Below, in pieces: positions 6,983 through 7,862 of a stretch of DNA of 7,862 nt (position 1 is the first letter of the stretch; every line of letters starts with the position of its first letter). The position numbers were made by a program, and so were the translations under genes. Below the pieces are notes generated by a model. The model was given only the letters and a program-made list of their open reading frames with translations, did not search any database and was not told where the DNA came from. This DNA is from Anaerolineales bacterium (GTDB lineage Bacteria > Chloroflexota > Anaerolineae > Epilineales > JAANWY01). The DNA lies in the NCBI GenBank assembly GCA_018263655.1, contig JAANWY010000049.1, positions 1 through 7,862 on the forward strand. The letters run 5' to 3'.

Positions 6983-7474
6983 TTAGGGGACCAGGAATTT
7001 GAAGAGTCGCTCGATCAACGCGACAAAGGTGGGGTTGGCCAGGGTCAGGGCCAGCAGGGCGATCGCAATGAAGATGTTGAGCTTGAAATTGAGGCTGTTG
7101 AAACGCTCATCGACGGTCTTGAAACGCTCATCGACGGTCTTGAAACGCTCTTCTATCACGTTGAAGCGTTGGTCAAACAGTTCACGGGTGAGCAAGATTT
7201 CCCGCTCGAACATTTCGCGGGTGAGGGCGAATTCCTGCTCGATGCGCGTAGTTTCCTGCTCAAACAGTTCCCGTGTGACCAGTTCGTTCCTCAGCTCTTC
7301 CTTCAGCTCGATCTTGAGGTGTTCTTTCCTGGCCGTGATCGACTCGTCCGCGCGGATCTCAATGGCTCCAACAGCCGCTTCGATAGCCCGGGCGAAGGTT
7401 TCGGCTTTTTGCCGCTCCCCCAGGGCTTCTTCTAATAGGGCGAACACCTCGCGCGGCAGGACGTACTCGTTCAT
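6983..7474 (-). CDS. Coiled-coil protein with C-terminal membrane anchor, function unknown
   Basis: From the ATG at 7474 this is a 163-residue protein beginning MNEYVLPREVFALLEEAL. Residues about 15-60 are helical and charged. Residues about 50-125 are a strong coiled coil with FE/FD heptads (TRELFEQE, TREMFERE, TRELFDQRF). It includes an exact double KTVDERF repeat, and residues about 134-154 (IFIAIALLALTLANPTFVALI) form one hydrophobic membrane segment. This layout is seen in unnamed bacterial proteins loosely like DUF1640/CCDC90; no function was recognised. A likely topology is a cytoplasmic coiled coil anchored in the membrane at its C-terminus. The start is uncertain: a good AAGGAG (7496-7501) lies 21 bases before the ATG, too far for ideal use. 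A GTG at 7510 would add 12 residues but lacks a clear ribosome-binding site. The gene is convergent with the CcbP-like gene and read from the promoter at 7566-7594. Confidence 0.8.
   Translation of the reverse strand: MNEYVLPREVFALLEEALGERQKAETFARAIEAAVGAIEIRADESITARKEHLKIELKEELRNELVTRELFEQETTRIEQEFALTREMFEREILLTRELFDQRFNVIEERFKTVDERFKTVDERFNSLNFKLNIFIAIALLALTLANPTFVALIERLFKFLVP
7100..7150. repeat. 21-bp tandem repeat, about 2.4 copies, inside the coiled-coil gene
   Basis: A 21-base unit is repeated exactly at 7100-7120 and 7121-7141, and its first nine bases recur at 7142-7150. In the minus-strand gene it encodes the heptad KTVDERF twice. Because 21 bases equals two coiled-coil heptad halves per turn (seven residues), gain or loss of units would lengthen the coil without a frameshift. 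Confidence 0.9.
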
Positions 7475-7510
7475 ATGGCTGCTTCTGTTCAAACGCTCCT
7501 TAGAATTCAC

Positions 7511-7684
7511 GGGAAGTCCGAGGAATTGATTATGGCGTGCAATGACTGTCTAATTATCCGACTCAATTCTACCCTCAAAGTGAGGGGCTGTCAAACAGCC
7601 CGGGCTGAGCCGGCCAGTCCGCCCATGGTGGGAGGCGCCCGATGATTTTCAAAATTAGACACTTATTAGTACTACAACGAGACT
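7511..7684. other. Upstream region of the coiled-coil gene with short facing inverted repeats
   Basis: Apart from the promoter, this stretch holds TGTCTAATT at about 7547-7555 and its exact complement AATTAGACA at about 7653-7661, facing each other about 115 bp apart. The sequences diverge immediately inside the 9-bp match. They could be ends of a small inserted element or unrelated insertion-sequence ends; with 9 bp, chance cannot be excluded. No gene is seen. Confidence 0.3.
7566..7594 (-). promoter_or_regulatory. Near-consensus sigma70 promoter for the coiled-coil gene
   Basis: On the minus strand TTGACA (7589-7594) is a perfect -35 box and TAGAAT (7566-7571) is a five-of-six -10 box, with exactly 17 bases between. 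Transcription would start near 7559, giving a leader of about 85 bases before the ATG at 7474. Two short palindromes overlie it: GGGCTGT/ACAGCCC at 7585-7591 and 7595-7601 over the -35 box, and CCCTCA/TGAGGG at 7572-7577 and 7581-7586 in the spacer. They could be operator half-sites. Confidence 0.65.
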
Positions 7685-7861
7685 TCACTCGAGTTGATTG
7701 AGAAGCGCCAACTGGCGTTTGCGATGGGATAGAGAAGCCGCCTGATTGCGTTCCTGCCGATATGTTACGACTTCAAGTGCCCATCGGGCGTCGAACGTTC
7801 GCCTGGGAAGCACGGCCGCTATCAACAAGTGTATCTGAGGCAAGGTCCAAGCCGACACGTT
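7685..7861 (-). CDS. Partial C-terminal open frame entering from the right edge, possibly a transposase tail
   Basis: On the minus strand a frame is open from the window edge for 58 codons and stops with TGA at 7685-7687. It reads from NVSAWTLPQIHLLIAAVLPR through FDARWALEVVTYRQERNQAA to SHRKRQLALLNQLE. The basic C-terminal segment with RN-x-AA-x-x-SHRKR resembles the ends of some bacterial DDE-type transposases, but I could not name a family. The start lies outside the window. The frame is short enough to be open by chance, and a competing + strand frame (from about 7724) is also open to the edge, so this is tentative. Confidence 0.35.
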   Translation of the reverse strand, partial: NVSAWTLPQIHLLIAAVLPRRTFDARWALEVVTYRQERNQAASLSHRKRQLALLNQLE

Positions 7862-7862
7862 G

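Noticed and set aside
6999..7529. Plus-strand frame of 176 codons opposite the coiled-coil gene
   Set aside because: It is a Ser/Arg-rich low-complexity translation. The minus-strand product has heptads, a membrane segment and a near-consensus promoter.

Overview
The window holds a sugar-acid (hexuronate) catabolic gene cluster on the + strand, followed by a small calcium-binding-protein gene, a convergent coiled-coil membrane protein gene and, at the right edge, what may be the tail of another minus-strand gene. The DNA is GC-rich, and the intergenic spaces carry simple text-like inverted repeats. This repeat style, together with the gene families present, is reminiscent of Chloroflexota (Anaerolineae/Caldilineae-like) genomes. 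That assignment is an impression and not proven by any marker gene here.

Layout. 122-1564 is uronate isomerase (uxaC). 1565-1738 is a MITE-like palindromic element flanked by an 11-bp direct repeat, followed by a candidate promoter. 1889-2083 is a CDGSH iron-sulfur miniprotein. 2183-3016 is an SDR-type fructuronate reductase / D-mannonate oxidoreductase. 3111-4361 is a LarA-superfamily nickel-pincer racemase/epimerase. 4471-4788 and 4798-4953 look like a toxin-antitoxin-type pair whose second member is cut short. 4950-6455 is an FGGY kinase of gluconokinase type. 6493-6864 is a CcbP-like protein. 6983-7474 (minus) is a coiled-coil protein with a C-terminal membrane segment, read from a near-consensus promoter at 7566-7594. 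7685-7861 (minus) is an open frame entering from the right edge.

How the genes fit together. UxaC makes D-fructuronate from D-glucuronate and the SDR reduces it to D-mannonate. The usual next enzymes (mannonate dehydratase UxuA, KDG kinase, KDPG aldolase) are absent from the window. In their place is a LarA-family enzyme with all of the nickel-pincer residues, followed by a gluconokinase-like enzyme. D-mannonate and D-gluconate differ only at C2, the carbon a LarA-type enzyme acts on. The most economical reading is glucuronate -> fructuronate -> mannonate -> gluconate -> 6-phosphogluconate, a dehydratase-free route into the pentose phosphate pathway. This pathway is an inference and is the most interesting content of the window.

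Each junction inside the cluster except kinase-CcbP carries foreign-looking or repetitive DNA: a MITE-like hairpin, two simple inverted repeats, and a degraded toxin-antitoxin-like pair. The genes have therefore stayed together despite repeated small insertions.
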